DNA from: Clostridia bacterium
GTDB taxonomy: Bacteria > Bacillota > Clostridia > Oscillospirales > CAG-272
Assembly: GCA_017625755.1 (NCBI GenBank)
Contig: JAGAKG010000035.1
Location: 1 to 64,000, forward strand
DNA length: 64,000 nt
Direction of reading: 5' to 3'
Part shown: in pieces, positions 7,634 to 16,660 of the stretch
Position numbering within the stretch: the first letter of the stretch is position 1
Layout: every line of letters starts with the position of its first letter
The notes under the pieces: model-generated
What the model was told of the DNA's origin: nothing
Databases searched by the model: none
What the model saw: only the letters and a program-made list of their open reading frames with translations
Translations under genes and position numbers: made by a program

Positions 7634-8108
7634 CGAATTTTATCTTGCGGACACGATAGACATAATAGAGGAGGTTTTGGCGTCGGACGGAGAATTTCGT
7701 ATGTACCCGAGAGGAACGAGCATGCTTCCTCTCATCGTGCAGGGAAAGGACTCTGTTGTGCTTCGCCGCTCCATAGATCCTCTTGTGAAAAATGATATCG
7801 CGTTTTATCGCCGCGATAACGGTCAGTTCGTTCTGCATAGAATAGTCAAGGTAAGCAAAAACGGAATATATACTATGTGCGGCGACAACCAAACAATTCT
7901 TGAACCCGGTATAAGACCAGACCAGATCATAGGGTATGTCTCCGCTATATACAAAGAGGACAAGCTGCTTAACACAAAATCCTTAAAGCACAGAGCATAT
8001 CTCTTTTTATGGGGACGGGTTTGGGCAAGAAATATCATCAGATTTCCAAGACGCTGTCTTGGTAAAATAAAGAGGATTTTTGTCAAAACATTCGGCAAAA
8101 AAGGTTGA
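7626..8108 (+). CDS. S24/S26 family peptidase (signal-peptidase-like)
   Basis: A 160-residue protein with the signal-peptidase fold: YPRGTSMLPLI (nucleophile Ser about residue 32), DSVVLRRS, LHRIVKV and MCGDN. At the second catalytic position it has His-Arg (about 71-72) where bacterial LepB has Lys-Arg, so it belongs to the Ser/His branch like SipW and the archaeal enzymes. There is no N-terminal membrane span; a hydrophobic, basic segment lies near residues 122-145. The start is TTG at 7626, supported by AAGGAG 9 bases upstream and by overlap with the PqqD gene. In context it may trim a peptide or leader; this is inference. Confidence 0.85.
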   Translation: MNNEFYLADTIDIIEEVLASDGEFRMYPRGTSMLPLIVQGKDSVVLRRSIDPLVKNDIAFYRRDNGQFVLHRIVKVSKNGIYTMCGDNQTILEPGIRPDQIIGYVSAIYKEDKLLNTKSLKHRAYLFLWGRVWARNIIRFPRRCLGKIKRIFVKTFGKKG

Positions 8109-8133
8109 CGAATCATCTTTGATATGGTATAAT
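8105..8133 (+). promoter_or_regulatory. Sigma-A promoter of the pyr operon
   Basis: TTGACG (8105-8110, overlapping the stop of the peptidase gene), a 17-base spacer and perfect TATAAT (8128-8133). The leader to the pyrC start is about 68 bases and shows no PyrR-type anti-antiterminator. Confidence 0.85.
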
Positions 8134-8207
8134 ACTCAGGATAGATTTATTTACGCTTTTTAATTTAAATAATACATCTAAATACTAAAGGAAAGGCAAG
8201 AACGAAA

Positions 8208-9467
8208 ATGAAGGTATTTCTGAAAAACGCGAAAATATTCAAAGACGGAAGATTTTTCGCTTCCGATTTTTTCGTGACCGATGGTATTCTTGCCCTTGCT
8301 GATACAATGCCGAAGAATCTTTATTCTGATTTTTCCTTTTATGAAAAATGTTTTATCTTTCCCGGATTTTGCGATGTGCATGTGCATTTTCGTGAGCCGG
8401 GTTTTTCTTATAAAGAAACGATACGGACAGGCTCTTTGGCGGCAGCAAGAGGCGGCTACACGGCAGTATGCACTATGCCAAATCTCTCGCCCGTGCCCGA
8501 TTCGGCAGAAAATCTGCAAAAGCAGCTCGACATAATCAACGCAGACGCGAAAATCAATGTTTATCCCTACGGAGCCATAACTGTTATGGAGGCTGGAATA
8601 GAGCTTTCGGATATGGACGCCATGGCAGATAAGGTAATAGCGTTTTCCGATGACGGACGCGGAGTTCAGAGCGACGAGCTTATGCTAGAGGCTATGAAGC
8701 GCGCACGCACGCTCGGAAAGCTGATAGTAGCGCATTGCGAGGACAATTCCTTGCTCAGAGGCGGATATATTCATGACGGAGAGTACGCAAAGGCTCACGG
8801 ACACGCGGGAATCTGCTCGGAGAGCGAATGGGGTCCCATCAAGCGAGACATTGAGCTTGTAAAAAAGAGCGGTTGCGCTTATCATGTCTGCCATATATCG
8901 ACCAAAGAGAGCGTGGCTCTTATAAGAGAAGCTAAGGCGCAGGGAGTAGATATAACCTGCGAAACAGCCCCTCATTACCTCGTTATGAACGATATGGACC
9001 TCGGCGAGGAGGGAAGATTCAAAATGAACCCGCCTATACGCTCCGAGGAGGACAGACTCGCACTTATAGAGGGAATTGCAGACGGAACGATAGACATGAT
9101 ATCGACCGACCATGCGCCTCACTCGGCAGAGGAGAAGTCACGCGGACTCGCTTTAAGTCCGATGGGGGTCGTTGGAATAGAAACCTCGTTCCAAATATTG
9201 TATACGCATCTCGTAAAGAAAGGCGTAATATCGCTCGAGAAGCTTATAGACCTTCTTTCGACAAACGCGAGAAAGCGATTTGGTATCGGCTCCGACGCGG
9301 GCTATACCGTATGGAAGCTTGACGAGGAGACGGTAATCAAGCCCGAGGAATTTCTTTCTATGGGAAAGAGTACGCCGTTTGAGGGTTGGGCGGTCTCGGG
9401 AGTTAATCTTATGACCTTACTTGACGGAGAAATAGTCTATTTAAATAAAACCTTGGAGGATAAATAA
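8208..9467 (+). CDS. pyrC: Dihydroorotase
   Basis: A 419-residue class I dihydroorotase that converts carbamoyl-aspartate to dihydroorotate, the third step of UMP synthesis. The zinc site DVHVHFREPG is at about residues 56-65 and the second signature STDHAPHS at about 300. The conserved GGYTAVCTMPN is also present. Length matches the family. AAAGGAAAGG precedes the ATG. First gene of the operon; its stop overlaps the pyrK start (TAATG), indicating coupled translation. Confidence 0.96.
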   Translation: MKVFLKNAKIFKDGRFFASDFFVTDGILALADTMPKNLYSDFSFYEKCFIFPGFCDVHVHFREPGFSYKETIRTGSLAAARGGYTAVCTMPNLSPVPDSAENLQKQLDIINADAKINVYPYGAITVMEAGIELSDMDAMADKVIAFSDDGRGVQSDELMLEAMKRARTLGKLIVAHCEDNSLLRGGYIHDGEYAKAHGHAGICSESEWGPIKRDIELVKKSGCAYHVCHISTKESVALIREAKAQGVDITCETAPHYLVMNDMDLGEEGRFKMNPPIRSEEDRLALIEGIADGTIDMISTDHAPHSAEEKSRGLALSPMGVVGIETSFQILYTHLVKKGVISLEKLIDLLSTNARKRFGIGSDAGYTVWKLDEETVIKPEEFLSMGKSTPFEGWAVSGVNLMTLLDGEIVYLNKTLEDK

Positions 9468-10198
9468 TGCAGCAACAGATTTTGCAGGTAAAGGAAAATG
9501 TAAAACTGACTGACAGTATATACCGTATGGTGCTGGTCGGTGATATGTCGGCTATAAAGAACTCAGGCGAGTTTGTAAATCTTGAAATACCGGGATATTT
9601 TCTCAGACGCCCTATATCGGTCTGTGATTTTAACGCGAACGAGTTAACGCTTATATATAAGGTAGTAGGCAAGGGAACCGAGGTTATGTCGGGCGCGGTA
9701 GCGGGAGATAGCTACGATGTTCTTCTGGGACTCGGAAACGGATATGATACGACCGTCAGCGGCTCTCACGCTCTCCTTCTCGGAGGCGGAGTCGGTGTTC
9801 CTCCTCTTTATAATCTCTGCCGCAGACTTATTTCCGAGGGCAAAAAAGTTACTGTCGTTCTTGGATTCAACACGGCGAATGAAATATTCTACGAAAACGA
9901 ATTCAATGCGCTCGGAGCAGATGTCAGAGTCACAACGGTCGATGGAAGCTATGGTATCAAGGGGTTTGTTACAGACGCGATAGCCGATATTGATTATACA
10001 TATTTTTACACTTGTGGTCCTGAGCCTATGCTCAAGGCGGTATATCGGGCGACAAAAACATCAGGACAGTTCAGCTTTGAATCAAGAATGGGTTGTGGCT
10101 TCGGTGCTTGTATGGGTTGTAGCTGCAAGACCAATTTCGGAAACAAGCGTATATGCAAGGACGGCCCCGTATTTGTAAAGGAGGAGATCTTATGGTAA
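9467..10198 (+). CDS. pyrK: Dihydroorotate dehydrogenase B, electron transfer subunit
   Basis: A 243-residue iron-sulfur flavoprotein that passes electrons from dihydroorotate (via PyrD-B) to NAD+. It shows the FAD-binding RRPISVCD, the NAD-site pattern LLLGGGVGVPPLY, and the C-terminal cysteine cluster MGCGFGACMGCSCKT with a later ICKDGPVF for the 2Fe-2S centre. It begins within the pyrC stop codon and overlaps the pyrD start, the usual pyrK-pyrD pair of Firmicutes. Confidence 0.95.
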   Translation: MQQQILQVKENVKLTDSIYRMVLVGDMSAIKNSGEFVNLEIPGYFLRRPISVCDFNANELTLIYKVVGKGTEVMSGAVAGDSYDVLLGLGNGYDTTVSGSHALLLGGGVGVPPLYNLCRRLISEGKKVTVVLGFNTANEIFYENEFNALGADVRVTTVDGSYGIKGFVTDAIADIDYTYFYTCGPEPMLKAVYRATKTSGQFSFESRMGCGFGACMGCSCKTNFGNKRICKDGPVFVKEEILW

Positions 10199-11103
10199 AC
10201 ACAAAAGTTATGCTGGCTGGAATTGAGATGGATAATCCCGTTATCCCAGCGAGCGGAACCTTCGGATACGGTCAGGAATTTGCTGAGCTTTACGATATAA
10301 ACTGCCTTGGTACTTTCTCCTTCAAGGGAACGACATCCGAGCCGAGATTCGGAAATCCCACTCCCAGAATTGCCGAGTGCAGCGCGGGAATGATAAACGC
10401 GGTCGGACTTCAGAATCCCGGCGTTGATGCGGTGGTCTCCCACGAGCTGCCCGAAATGAAAAAGTTTTTTCATAAGCCCGTTATGGCAAATGTATGCGGA
10501 TTTTCTCTTGAGGAATACGCACATGTTTGCGAGGTCCTCGATTCAGAGGAGCAGATAGGCTGGTTCGAGATAAATATATCCTGCCCGAATGTTCACGGCG
10601 GCGGAATGAGCTTCGGCACATCTCCTTGCGCGGCGGCAGATGTTGTCAAGGCGGTCAAAAAGGTTACAACTAAGCCTGTTATTATCAAGCTTTCCCCCAA
10701 TGTAACCGATATCGTTTCCATCGCAAAGGCGTGCGAGGCTGAGGGTGCTGACGGTATCAGTATGATAAACACTATGCTCGGAATGAGAATAGACCTCAGA
10801 ACAAAAAAGCCGATAATCGCAAATAAGATGGGCGGATTTTCAGGCCCGGCTATAAAGCCCGTAGCGCTCAGAATGGTATATCAGGTTTACGAGGCTGTGT
10901 CTGTTCCGATAGTCGGAATGGGCGGTCTTATGAACGCCGAGGATGTAATCGAAATGATGCTCGCGGGAGCTACTGCGGTCGAGGTCGGAACCGCAAACCT
11001 CATCGACCCCTTCGTTTGCAAGAAAATAGTCGACGAGTTGCCCGCGGTTATGGAAAAGTACGGAATTAAAAATTTAACAGATATAATAGGAGGAGCGCAC
11101 TAA
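10192..11103 (+). CDS. pyrD: Dihydroorotate dehydrogenase B, catalytic subunit
   Basis: A 303-residue TIM-barrel FMN enzyme that oxidises dihydroorotate to orotate. It has the class 1B features: the catalytic cysteine in INISCPNVHGGG, GTFGYGQEF near the N-terminus, and GMGGLMNAEDVIEMMLAGA near the end. I chose the ATG at 10192, because AAAGGAGG lies at ideal distance; an upstream in-frame ATG at 10153 lies within the pyrK Fe-S region and has no site. Its stop overlaps the pyrF start (TAATG). Confidence 0.95.
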   Translation: MVNTKVMLAGIEMDNPVIPASGTFGYGQEFAELYDINCLGTFSFKGTTSEPRFGNPTPRIAECSAGMINAVGLQNPGVDAVVSHELPEMKKFFHKPVMANVCGFSLEEYAHVCEVLDSEEQIGWFEINISCPNVHGGGMSFGTSPCAAADVVKAVKKVTTKPVIIKLSPNVTDIVSIAKACEAEGADGISMINTMLGMRIDLRTKKPIIANKMGGFSGPAIKPVALRMVYQVYEAVSVPIVGMGGLMNAEDVIEMMLAGATAVEVGTANLIDPFVCKKIVDELPAVMEKYGIKNLTDIIGGAH

Positions 11104-11801
11104 TGGGAAAAGATGTAATTATTGCTTGTGATTTCAACAGCAAAGAGGAGGTAATGAGCTTTCTTGATAAGTTCACGGGCAGAAAGCCTTATGTGAAAAT
11201 AGGTATGGAGCTGTTCTATGCGGCAGGCCCCGATATTGTAAAGGAGATAAAGGCAAGAGGACATAAGATATTCCTTGACCTCAAGCTTCACGATATTCCC
11301 AATACCGTAAAGAAATCTATGGCGGTTCTTTCAAAGCTTGATGTTGATATGTGTAACCTTCACGCAAGCGGAACTATCGCTATGATGGAGGCGGCTCTCG
11401 AGGGACTTATGAGACCCGACGGAACAAGACCTCTGCTTATTGCTGTAACTCAGCTTACCTCAACGAGCCAAGAGAGAATGGAGTCAGACCTGCTTATAAA
11501 GGAGCCTATCGAGGAAGTAGTTATGCACTACGCCCACAACGCAAAGCTTGCGGGACTTGACGGTGTTGTTTGCTCCCCCCGTGAAGCAACGGCGGTTCAT
11601 AACAAGTGCGGTCGCGAATTTCTCACGGTAACTCCCGGTGTAAGATTTGCAGACGGTGATATCGGAGACCAGGTAAGAGTTATGACTCCTGCTCAGGCTA
11701 GGGAAATCGGCTCGGATTATATAGTTGTCGGCCGTCCGATAACAGCAGCCGCAGATCCCGTTGCGGCATATGAGAGATGCGTTGCCGAGTTTGTTGACTG
11801 A
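11103..11801 (+). CDS. pyrF: Orotidine 5'-phosphate decarboxylase
   Basis: A 232-residue enzyme for the last step, OMP to UMP. It carries the catalytic motif FLDLKLHDIPNTV (Lys and Asp of the Asp-Lys-Asp-Asp array), the phosphate-binding VTPGVRFADGD, and IVVGRPITAAADPVAAY. Size matches the short bacterial group I. It starts on the last base of the pyrD stop codon and is followed by pyrE after 52 bases. Confidence 0.96.
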   Translation: MGKDVIIACDFNSKEEVMSFLDKFTGRKPYVKIGMELFYAAGPDIVKEIKARGHKIFLDLKLHDIPNTVKKSMAVLSKLDVDMCNLHASGTIAMMEAALEGLMRPDGTRPLLIAVTQLTSTSQERMESDLLIKEPIEEVVMHYAHNAKLAGLDGVVCSPREATAVHNKCGREFLTVTPGVRFADGDIGDQVRVMTPAQAREIGSDYIVVGRPITAAADPVAAYERCVAEFVD

Positions 11802-11853
11802 AACAGATAAAAAAATAAAATGCCGCTCAAGCCGCGGCGGAATGGAGATAAAT

Positions 11854-12510
11854 ATGGAAGGCTATAAAAGAGAGTTTATTCAGTTTTTGGAGAATGCGGG
11901 CGTTCTGAAATTCGGAGATTTTACCGCTAAGAGCGGAAGAAAGATTCCTTATTTCATCAACGCGGGAATGATAAAGACGGGGAACGATATCGCTACCCTC
12001 GGCGAGTTCTACGCAAAGGCGTATCTCGAGAAGCTCGGCGAAAAGCAGACTGTACTTTACGGTCCCGCGTACAAGGGAATTTCCTTGTCGGTATCCGCAG
12101 CTGTTGCTCTTTCCAAGAAAGGTCTGAATGTCCCCTTCTTCTTTAACCGTAAGGAGGTCAAGGACCACGGAGAGGGAGGCGTATTCGTAGGCTATGTTCC
12201 CACTCCCGGGGAGGAGATAGTTATAATAGAAGATGTTATCACCGCGGGTACGGCTATCCGCGAGAGTATGGAAATTCTTTCTCATGTCGAGGGCACTAAG
12301 GTTGCCGCTACATTCATTATGGTCGATCGCAAGGAAAAGGGGCAGGGCGAAAAGGGCGCTATGCAGGAGATTGAGGAGCAATTCGGTTTCCCCGTATACT
12401 CTATCGTAGATGTTTATGACATAATCGAATACCTCGAGGAAGACGAGAAAAACAGCGAAAATGTAGAACGCATAAAAAAATATCTTGAAGTCAACGGAGC
12501 CCGTACATAA
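11854..12510 (+). CDS. pyrE: Orotate phosphoribosyltransferase
   Basis: A 218-residue enzyme that joins orotate to PRPP. The PRPP loop is [11 protein letters not shown], with YGPAYKGI and [11 protein letters not shown] before it. The ATG at 11854 is 7 bases after GGAGAT; an ATG at 11842 lacks a clear site and would add only four residues. It lies between pyrF and pyrB in the same transcription unit. The C-terminus is longer and more acidic than in short versions of the family. Confidence 0.95.
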   Translation: MEGYKREFIQFLENAGVLKFGDFTAKSGRKIPYFINAGMIKTGNDIATLGEFYAKAYLEKLGEKQTVLYGPAYKGISLSVSAAVALSKKGLNVPFFFNRKEVKDHGEGGVFVGYVPTPGEEIVIIEDVITAGTAIRESMEILSHVEGTKVAATFIMVDRKEKGQGEKGAMQEIEEQFGFPVYSIVDVYDIIEYLEEDEKNSENVERIKKYLEVNGART

Positions 12511-12542
12511 TTCCGATAAATCGAGAAAGGAATCAAAATGAT

Positions 12543-13460
12543 ATGAGAAGCCTTATAGATATACAAGAATTATCGACAGAAGAAATAAACGAGCTTATCG
12601 CAGTCGCGTCAGATATAATAGACAACGGCGCTAAATACAGCTCGGCGTGTCGCGGAAAGATACTAGCGACAATGTTCTTTGAGCCGTCAACCAGAACCAG
12701 ACTTTCATTTGAGTCAGCTATGTACGGTCTTGGCGGAAATGTTATTTCGGTATCGAGCGCGGAATCGTCATCGGCAGCTAAAGGCGAAAGCGTTGCTGAT
12801 ACCGCTAGAACGATATCAAATTACGCGGATATTATGGTAATGCGTCACCCCAAGGAGGGCGCGCCCCTGGTAGCGGCTATGAATTCCTCAATTCCCGTTA
12901 TCAACGCGGGCGACGGTGGTCATAACCACCCCACGCAGACGCTCACCGACCTTCTTACGATATATCGCGAAAAGGGAAGACTTGACAATATGACCATAGG
13001 TCTTTGCGGAGACCTCAAGTTCGGTCGTACCGTTCACTCGCTCATCTCGGCAATGTCGCGCTATACGGGAGTTAAATTTATACTTATATCCCCCGATGAG
13101 CTTAAGGTTCCAAGCTATGTAAAGAGAGATATACTGAAGAAAAAGGGTATCGAATATGTTCAGACAACCGATTTTGAGTCGGTGATCCCCGAGCTTGATA
13201 TTCTTTATATGACCCGAGTTCAGAGAGAGCGTTTCTTTAACGAGGAGGATTATCTCCGACTCAAGGACAGATACATACTCACTCCCGAAAAGCTCGCGAA
13301 CGCAAAGGCAGACCTGAGAATACTTCACCCTCTGCCCAGAGTTAATGAAATCTCGGTTGCAATTGACAATGACCCTCGCGCATGTTACTTCAAGCAGGTC
13401 TACTACGGAAAAATAGTCCGTATGAGCCTTATCCTTAAACTTCTGGAGGTAAATGTATGA
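12543..13460 (+). CDS. pyrB: Aspartate carbamoyltransferase catalytic chain
   Basis: A 305-residue enzyme that makes carbamoyl-aspartate. It has the carbamoyl-phosphate motif [13 protein letters not shown] and [14 protein letters not shown], with HPLPRVNEI near the end. GAAAGGA lies about 10 bases before the ATG at 12543. An ATG at 12538 opens only a two-codon frame (ATG ATA TGA) that overlaps this start, which might modulate initiation. pyrI follows with a four-base overlap, so the product is probably the dodecameric regulated form. Confidence 0.96.
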   Translation: MRSLIDIQELSTEEINELIAVASDIIDNGAKYSSACRGKILATMFFEPSTRTRLSFESAMYGLGGNVISVSSAESSSAAKGESVADTARTISNYADIMVMRHPKEGAPLVAAMNSSIPVINAGDGGHNHPTQTLTDLLTIYREKGRLDNMTIGLCGDLKFGRTVHSLISAMSRYTGVKFILISPDELKVPSYVKRDILKKKGIEYVQTTDFESVIPELDILYMTRVQRERFFNEEDYLRLKDRYILTPEKLANAKADLRILHPLPRVNEISVAIDNDPRACYFKQVYYGKIVRMSLILKLLEVNV

Positions 13461-13879
13461 ATATAGACTCCATAAAAAACGGTATCGTTATAGACCATAT
13501 AACAGCGGGCAAAGGAATGAAGATATACAATCTTCTCGGACTCGACAAGCTTGATTGCCCGATAGCTATTATCAAAAATGTAAATAGCCGTAAGCTCGGT
13601 AAGAAGGATATAATAAAGGTAGACAGCGATATTCATGTCGACACGGACGCTCTCGGATATATCGATCCGGGGGTTACGGTTAATGTTATCAAGGATTGTA
13701 AGCTTATTGAGAAAAAGAACATATCGCTTCCCGCAAAGATTACAAACATTATATTCTGCAAAAACCCGAGATGTATAACAAGCACCGAGCAGGAACTGCC
13801 CCATACCTTCCGTCTTACAGACACCGAGAGTAAGGTGTATAGATGTATATACTGCGAAACCAAGGCGGAAACTAAATAA
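13457..13879 (+). CDS. pyrI: Aspartate carbamoyltransferase regulatory chain
   Basis: A 140-residue regulatory subunit. It has the N-terminal nucleotide-binding part ([13 protein letters not shown]) and the C-terminal zinc-binding domain with the four cysteines in FCKNPRC and YRCIYCE. It should confer CTP/ATP feedback on PyrB. Coupled to pyrB by an ATGA overlap, and the last gene of the operon. PyrI occurs in enterobacteria, archaea and part of the clostridia; Bacillus lacks it. Confidence 0.95.
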   Translation: MNIDSIKNGIVIDHITAGKGMKIYNLLGLDKLDCPIAIIKNVNSRKLGKKDIIKVDSDIHVDTDALGYIDPGVTVNVIKDCKLIEKKNISLPAKITNIIFCKNPRCITSTEQELPHTFRLTDTESKVYRCIYCETKAETK

Positions 13880-13881
13880 TC

Positions 13882-13920
13882 AAAACAGGCTGTTTTCGAT
13901 AATGAAAACAGCCTGTTTTT
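13882..13920 (+). terminator. Terminator of the pyr operon
   Basis: The stem AAAACAGGCTGTTTTC/GAAAACAGCCTGTTTT with a 6-base loop ends in a T-run. Confidence 0.92.
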
Positions 13921-13940
13921 AACTCTGTTTTTAAAAACTA

Positions 13941-13969
13941 TTGATTTTGCGAATATTTTATGATACAAT
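13941..13969 (+). promoter_or_regulatory. Promoter of the DUF4190 gene
   Basis: TTGATT (13941-13946), a 17-base spacer ending in TGA, and TACAAT (13964-13969), 55 bases before the GTG start. Confidence 0.75.
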
Positions 13970-14024
13970 TAATCTTGAGGTAGGTTTACTTGCTTCAACT
14001 ATTATCAATACGGAGGAAATTAAA

Positions 14025-14732
14025 GTGGATACCAATAACAACAATTTGAATGATATAAACGAAACAAATATAAATAATACGGATAATACAGCGGTCAACG
14101 ATACGGCAGCCCTCGAGCCCATTGCAGAAGCAGTTGCGGAAGCGGTTGTTGAGACGGTAACAGAAGAAATAGCAACCGTATTTGACGCAGACCCCGAAAT
14201 AATTTCGGAGGAATCTACCGATGTGGGAACAGAGGAATCAAACGAAGCTCAGCTTGCTCAGAGCGCTTTTGCGGTTTTCGACAGCCAACCGAATTCCAAT
14301 ACCGACTATTCTTCCTATGTGGCTGCGGCAACCACTCCTCCCAGAGCCGCAGCGGTTGCTTCTGCAAATGCCGCACCTACAGCTACATCGAATACTGTCA
14401 ATAAAAATGAATTTGCCGCTTCAAAAAGCAAAGCGACTGTGGCGTTGGTGCTTGGAATCGTGTCTATAGTTTTGAGCCCCTCTTGCTTGCCGATTTCCTT
14501 GTTCCTTTCGATCATCTCTTTTGTATTGGCATCCAAGTCCAAAAAGCTTTCTCCCGATAATAAGTTCAGCAAGTCGGCTATCGCAGCTATAATATGCTCG
14601 GCTGTGGGTCTGATTATCTGCCTTTTCTCATTCTTTTTCTGGTTCTTGCTGGGAGTGGTTATGATCACAGATCCCGAGATTCAGGCGATGATAAACGAAA
14701 TTCTTGCCGAATTTGGATATGAATTGTTATAA
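14025..14732 (+). CDS. DUF4190 domain membrane protein with low-complexity N-terminus
   Basis: A 235-residue protein. The first 100 or so residues are Asn/Thr then Glu/Ala rich and probably disordered. The C-terminal part has two hydrophobic hairpins matching DUF4190 (SKATVALVLGIVSIVLSP and AIICSAVGLIICL). I chose the GTG at 14025, 8 bases after GGAGG; the preceding in-frame stretch overlaps the promoter and starts without a ribosome site. Function unknown; the family is common in Gram-positive membranes. Confidence 0.75.
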   Translation: MDTNNNNLNDINETNINNTDNTAVNDTAALEPIAEAVAEAVVETVTEEIATVFDADPEIISEESTDVGTEESNEAQLAQSAFAVFDSQPNSNTDYSSYVAAATTPPRAAAVASANAAPTATSNTVNKNEFAASKSKATVALVLGIVSIVLSPSCLPISLFLSIISFVLASKSKKLSPDNKFSKSAIAAIICSAVGLIICLFSFFFWFLLGVVMITDPEIQAMINEILAEFGYELL

Positions 14733-14770
14733 TATAACGGGTGACCATATGGTCACCCGTTATATATTTT
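14733..14770. terminator. Bidirectional terminator
   Basis: A near-perfect palindrome around AACGGGTGACC/GGTCACCCGTT, AT-rich on both sides, between the stops of the DUF4190 gene and gpmI. Confidence 0.85.
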
Positions 14771-14773
14771 AAA

Positions 14774-16435
14774 TTACTTTATTTCTATGATGCTTTCATC
14801 CCACATCTCGGGAGCTGCATAGCCCAGAAGATTTACCATAGTAGCCGCGACATTGGAAAGACCGAAGCTTCCGTTATCTGCCTTGACGGTGTACTTGTCA
14901 GAATAGAAATTGTCATATACAATGCAAGGAACAGGGTTAAGTGTGTGGCTTGTCTTTGCCTTGAAATTACCATTCTTGTCTGCCTTGGGCATACCCGTCT
15001 TCTTATCGACCTCGTACATCTCGTCTGCGTTTCCGTGGTCTGCCGTGATAAGAGCAACTCCGCCGAGCGCGTCAACTACCTTGAGTATTCTCGCAAGCTG
15101 AAGGTCGAGCGCCTCCATCGAGCATCTGGTCGCAAGGAGAGAACCCGTGTGACCTACCATATCACCGTTGGGGAAGTTGACTCTGAGATACTGATATTTG
15201 CCAGACTCCATACACTCGATAAGCTTGTCTGTTATCTCTGCGCACTTCATCCAGGGGCGCTGCTCGAAGGGAACAACATCAGAGGGAATTTCAATATAAG
15301 TCTCAAGCTCCTCGGAGAACTTGCCCGATTTGTTTCCGTTCCAGAAATAGGTAACATGTCCGTACTTCTGTGTTTCGGAGATTGCAAGCTGATTTACACC
15401 CGCGTTTGCAAGATATTCGCTCATAGTATTTGTTATCTCAGGGGGAGAAACGAGATACTTGTGAGGAATGTGAAGGTCTCCGTCGTACTCGAGCATACCT
15501 GCGTAAATAACATTTGGAACGCGCTTACGGTCGAATTTATCGAAATCGCCCTCTGCCGCCTCAAATGTCTTGGATATCTCGATAGAACGGTCACCTCTGA
15601 AGTTGTAGAAGATAACGCTGTCGCCGTCATTTACAGTACCAACAGGAGTACCATTCTCTGCAATAACGAAGGGAGGAAGATCCTGGTCTATAACGCCGAG
15701 CTCTGCTCTGTAAGCAAGAACCGCTTCCTTAGCGGACTCAAACTGTCTGCCCTCTCCGAGAACATGGGTCTGCCAGCCGCGCTCAACCATAGACCAGTCA
15801 GCCTCGTAACGGTCCATAGTTATCTTCATTCGTCCGCCGCCCGAAGCTATGCATATATCGAAGCTTGCGTCTCTGAGGTCTGCAATAAATGCCTCAAACG
15901 GCTCGATATAATCAAGCGCGCTCGTCTCTCCGACATCGCGTCCGTCGATAAGAATGTGAATTCTTACCTTAGATACACCCTCTGCCTTTGCCTGAACTAT
16001 CATAGCTTTGAGGTGGTCGATGTGAGAATGAACATTTCCGTCAGAGAAAAGTCCGAGGAAGTGAAGCGTAGAGGCGTTAGCCTTTACATTTGAAACAAGC
16101 TCCTGCCAGGTTGCGGAAGCAAACATCTTGCCCGACTCTATAGATTGGGAAACGAGCTTTGCGCCCTGCGCGAACACCTGTCCCGCACCGAGGGCGTTAT
16201 GTCCAACCTCGGAGTTACCCATATCATCGTCGGAAGGAAGTCCGACTGCTGTTCCGTGAGCTTTGAGCTGAACCATAGGGTATTTACTCATAAGCATATC
16301 AAGTGTAGGAGTATAGGCACCTGCAACGGCGTTAGCTTCTGTTGCGGGGGCGATTCCGACACCGTCCATAACGATTGTGAGAACGGGCCCCTTTACTCCT
16401 TCAAAATTATTGAGTTTTTCAAGTTTTGCGCTCAT
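14774..16435 (-). CDS. gpmI: 2,3-bisphosphoglycerate-independent phosphoglycerate mutase
   Basis: A 553-residue di-manganese enzyme of glycolysis (3-PG to 2-PG). It has the catalytic serine in GNSEVGHNALGAG, the ligand motifs DGRDVGETSALDY, FPNGDMVGHTG and TADHGNADEM, and HTLNPVPC near the end. It is about 40 residues longer than the usual 510; part of the excess is a Lys/Asn-rich insert after the DHGNADEM motif. GGAGG lies upstream of the ATG and a promoter at 16474-16502. A second metalloenzyme-superfamily mutase of the ApgM type is encoded at 38171. Confidence 0.95.
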   Translation of the reverse strand: MSAKLEKLNNFEGVKGPVLTIVMDGVGIAPATEANAVAGAYTPTLDMLMSKYPMVQLKAHGTAVGLPSDDDMGNSEVGHNALGAGQVFAQGAKLVSQSIESGKMFASATWQELVSNVKANASTLHFLGLFSDGNVHSHIDHLKAMIVQAKAEGVSKVRIHILIDGRDVGETSALDYIEPFEAFIADLRDASFDICIASGGGRMKITMDRYEADWSMVERGWQTHVLGEGRQFESAKEAVLAYRAELGVIDQDLPPFVIAENGTPVGTVNDGDSVIFYNFRGDRSIEISKTFEAAEGDFDKFDRKRVPNVIYAGMLEYDGDLHIPHKYLVSPPEITNTMSEYLANAGVNQLAISETQKYGHVTYFWNGNKSGKFSEELETYIEIPSDVVPFEQRPWMKCAEITDKLIECMESGKYQYLRVNFPNGDMVGHTGSLLATRCSMEALDLQLARILKVVDALGGVALITADHGNADEMYEVDKKTGMPKADKNGNFKAKTSHTLNPVPCIVYDNFYSDKYTVKADNGSFGLSNVAATMVNLLGYAAPEMWDESIIEIK

Positions 16436-16473
16436 AATATTCCTCCAATATGAAATAATATTCTAACCTATAT

Positions 16474-16502
16474 AGTATACAACCAAACGCGTTTTTTTTC
16501 AA
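16474..16502 (-). promoter_or_regulatory. Promoter of gpmI
   Basis: Minus strand TTGAAA (16497-16502), a 17-base spacer and TATACT (16474-16479), 38 bases before the start codon. Confidence 0.78.
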
Positions 16503-16591
16503 GTCATTTTACTAAATTTTAAAGAATAAATTGTGAAAAAAGTTAAATTATGTAAAAAATAAAAATCAAACATTAAATATCTTAAAGACTA

Positions 16592-16620
16592 TTGAAAAAA
16601 TGAGGAAAAGGGTGTATAAT
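16592..16620 (+). promoter_or_regulatory. Promoter of the Mrp gene
   Basis: TTGAAA (16592-16597), a 17-base spacer ending in GTG, and perfect TATAAT (16615-16620). Divergent from the gpmI promoter about 90 bases away. Confidence 0.82.
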
Positions 16621-16660
16621 AACATTGTCACAAAAAAGCAATATCGAAAGGAAATTAAAA

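Noticed and set aside
8134-8207. PyrR-type attenuator in the pyr leader.
   Set aside because: The leader is only about 68 bases, AT-rich, and has no stable hairpins or PyrR-binding sequence.
14741-16093. A 450-codon plus-strand frame opposite gpmI.
   Set aside because: It is an antisense shadow of a well-supported enzyme gene, has no ribosome site, and its product is low-complexity with many cysteines and leucines.
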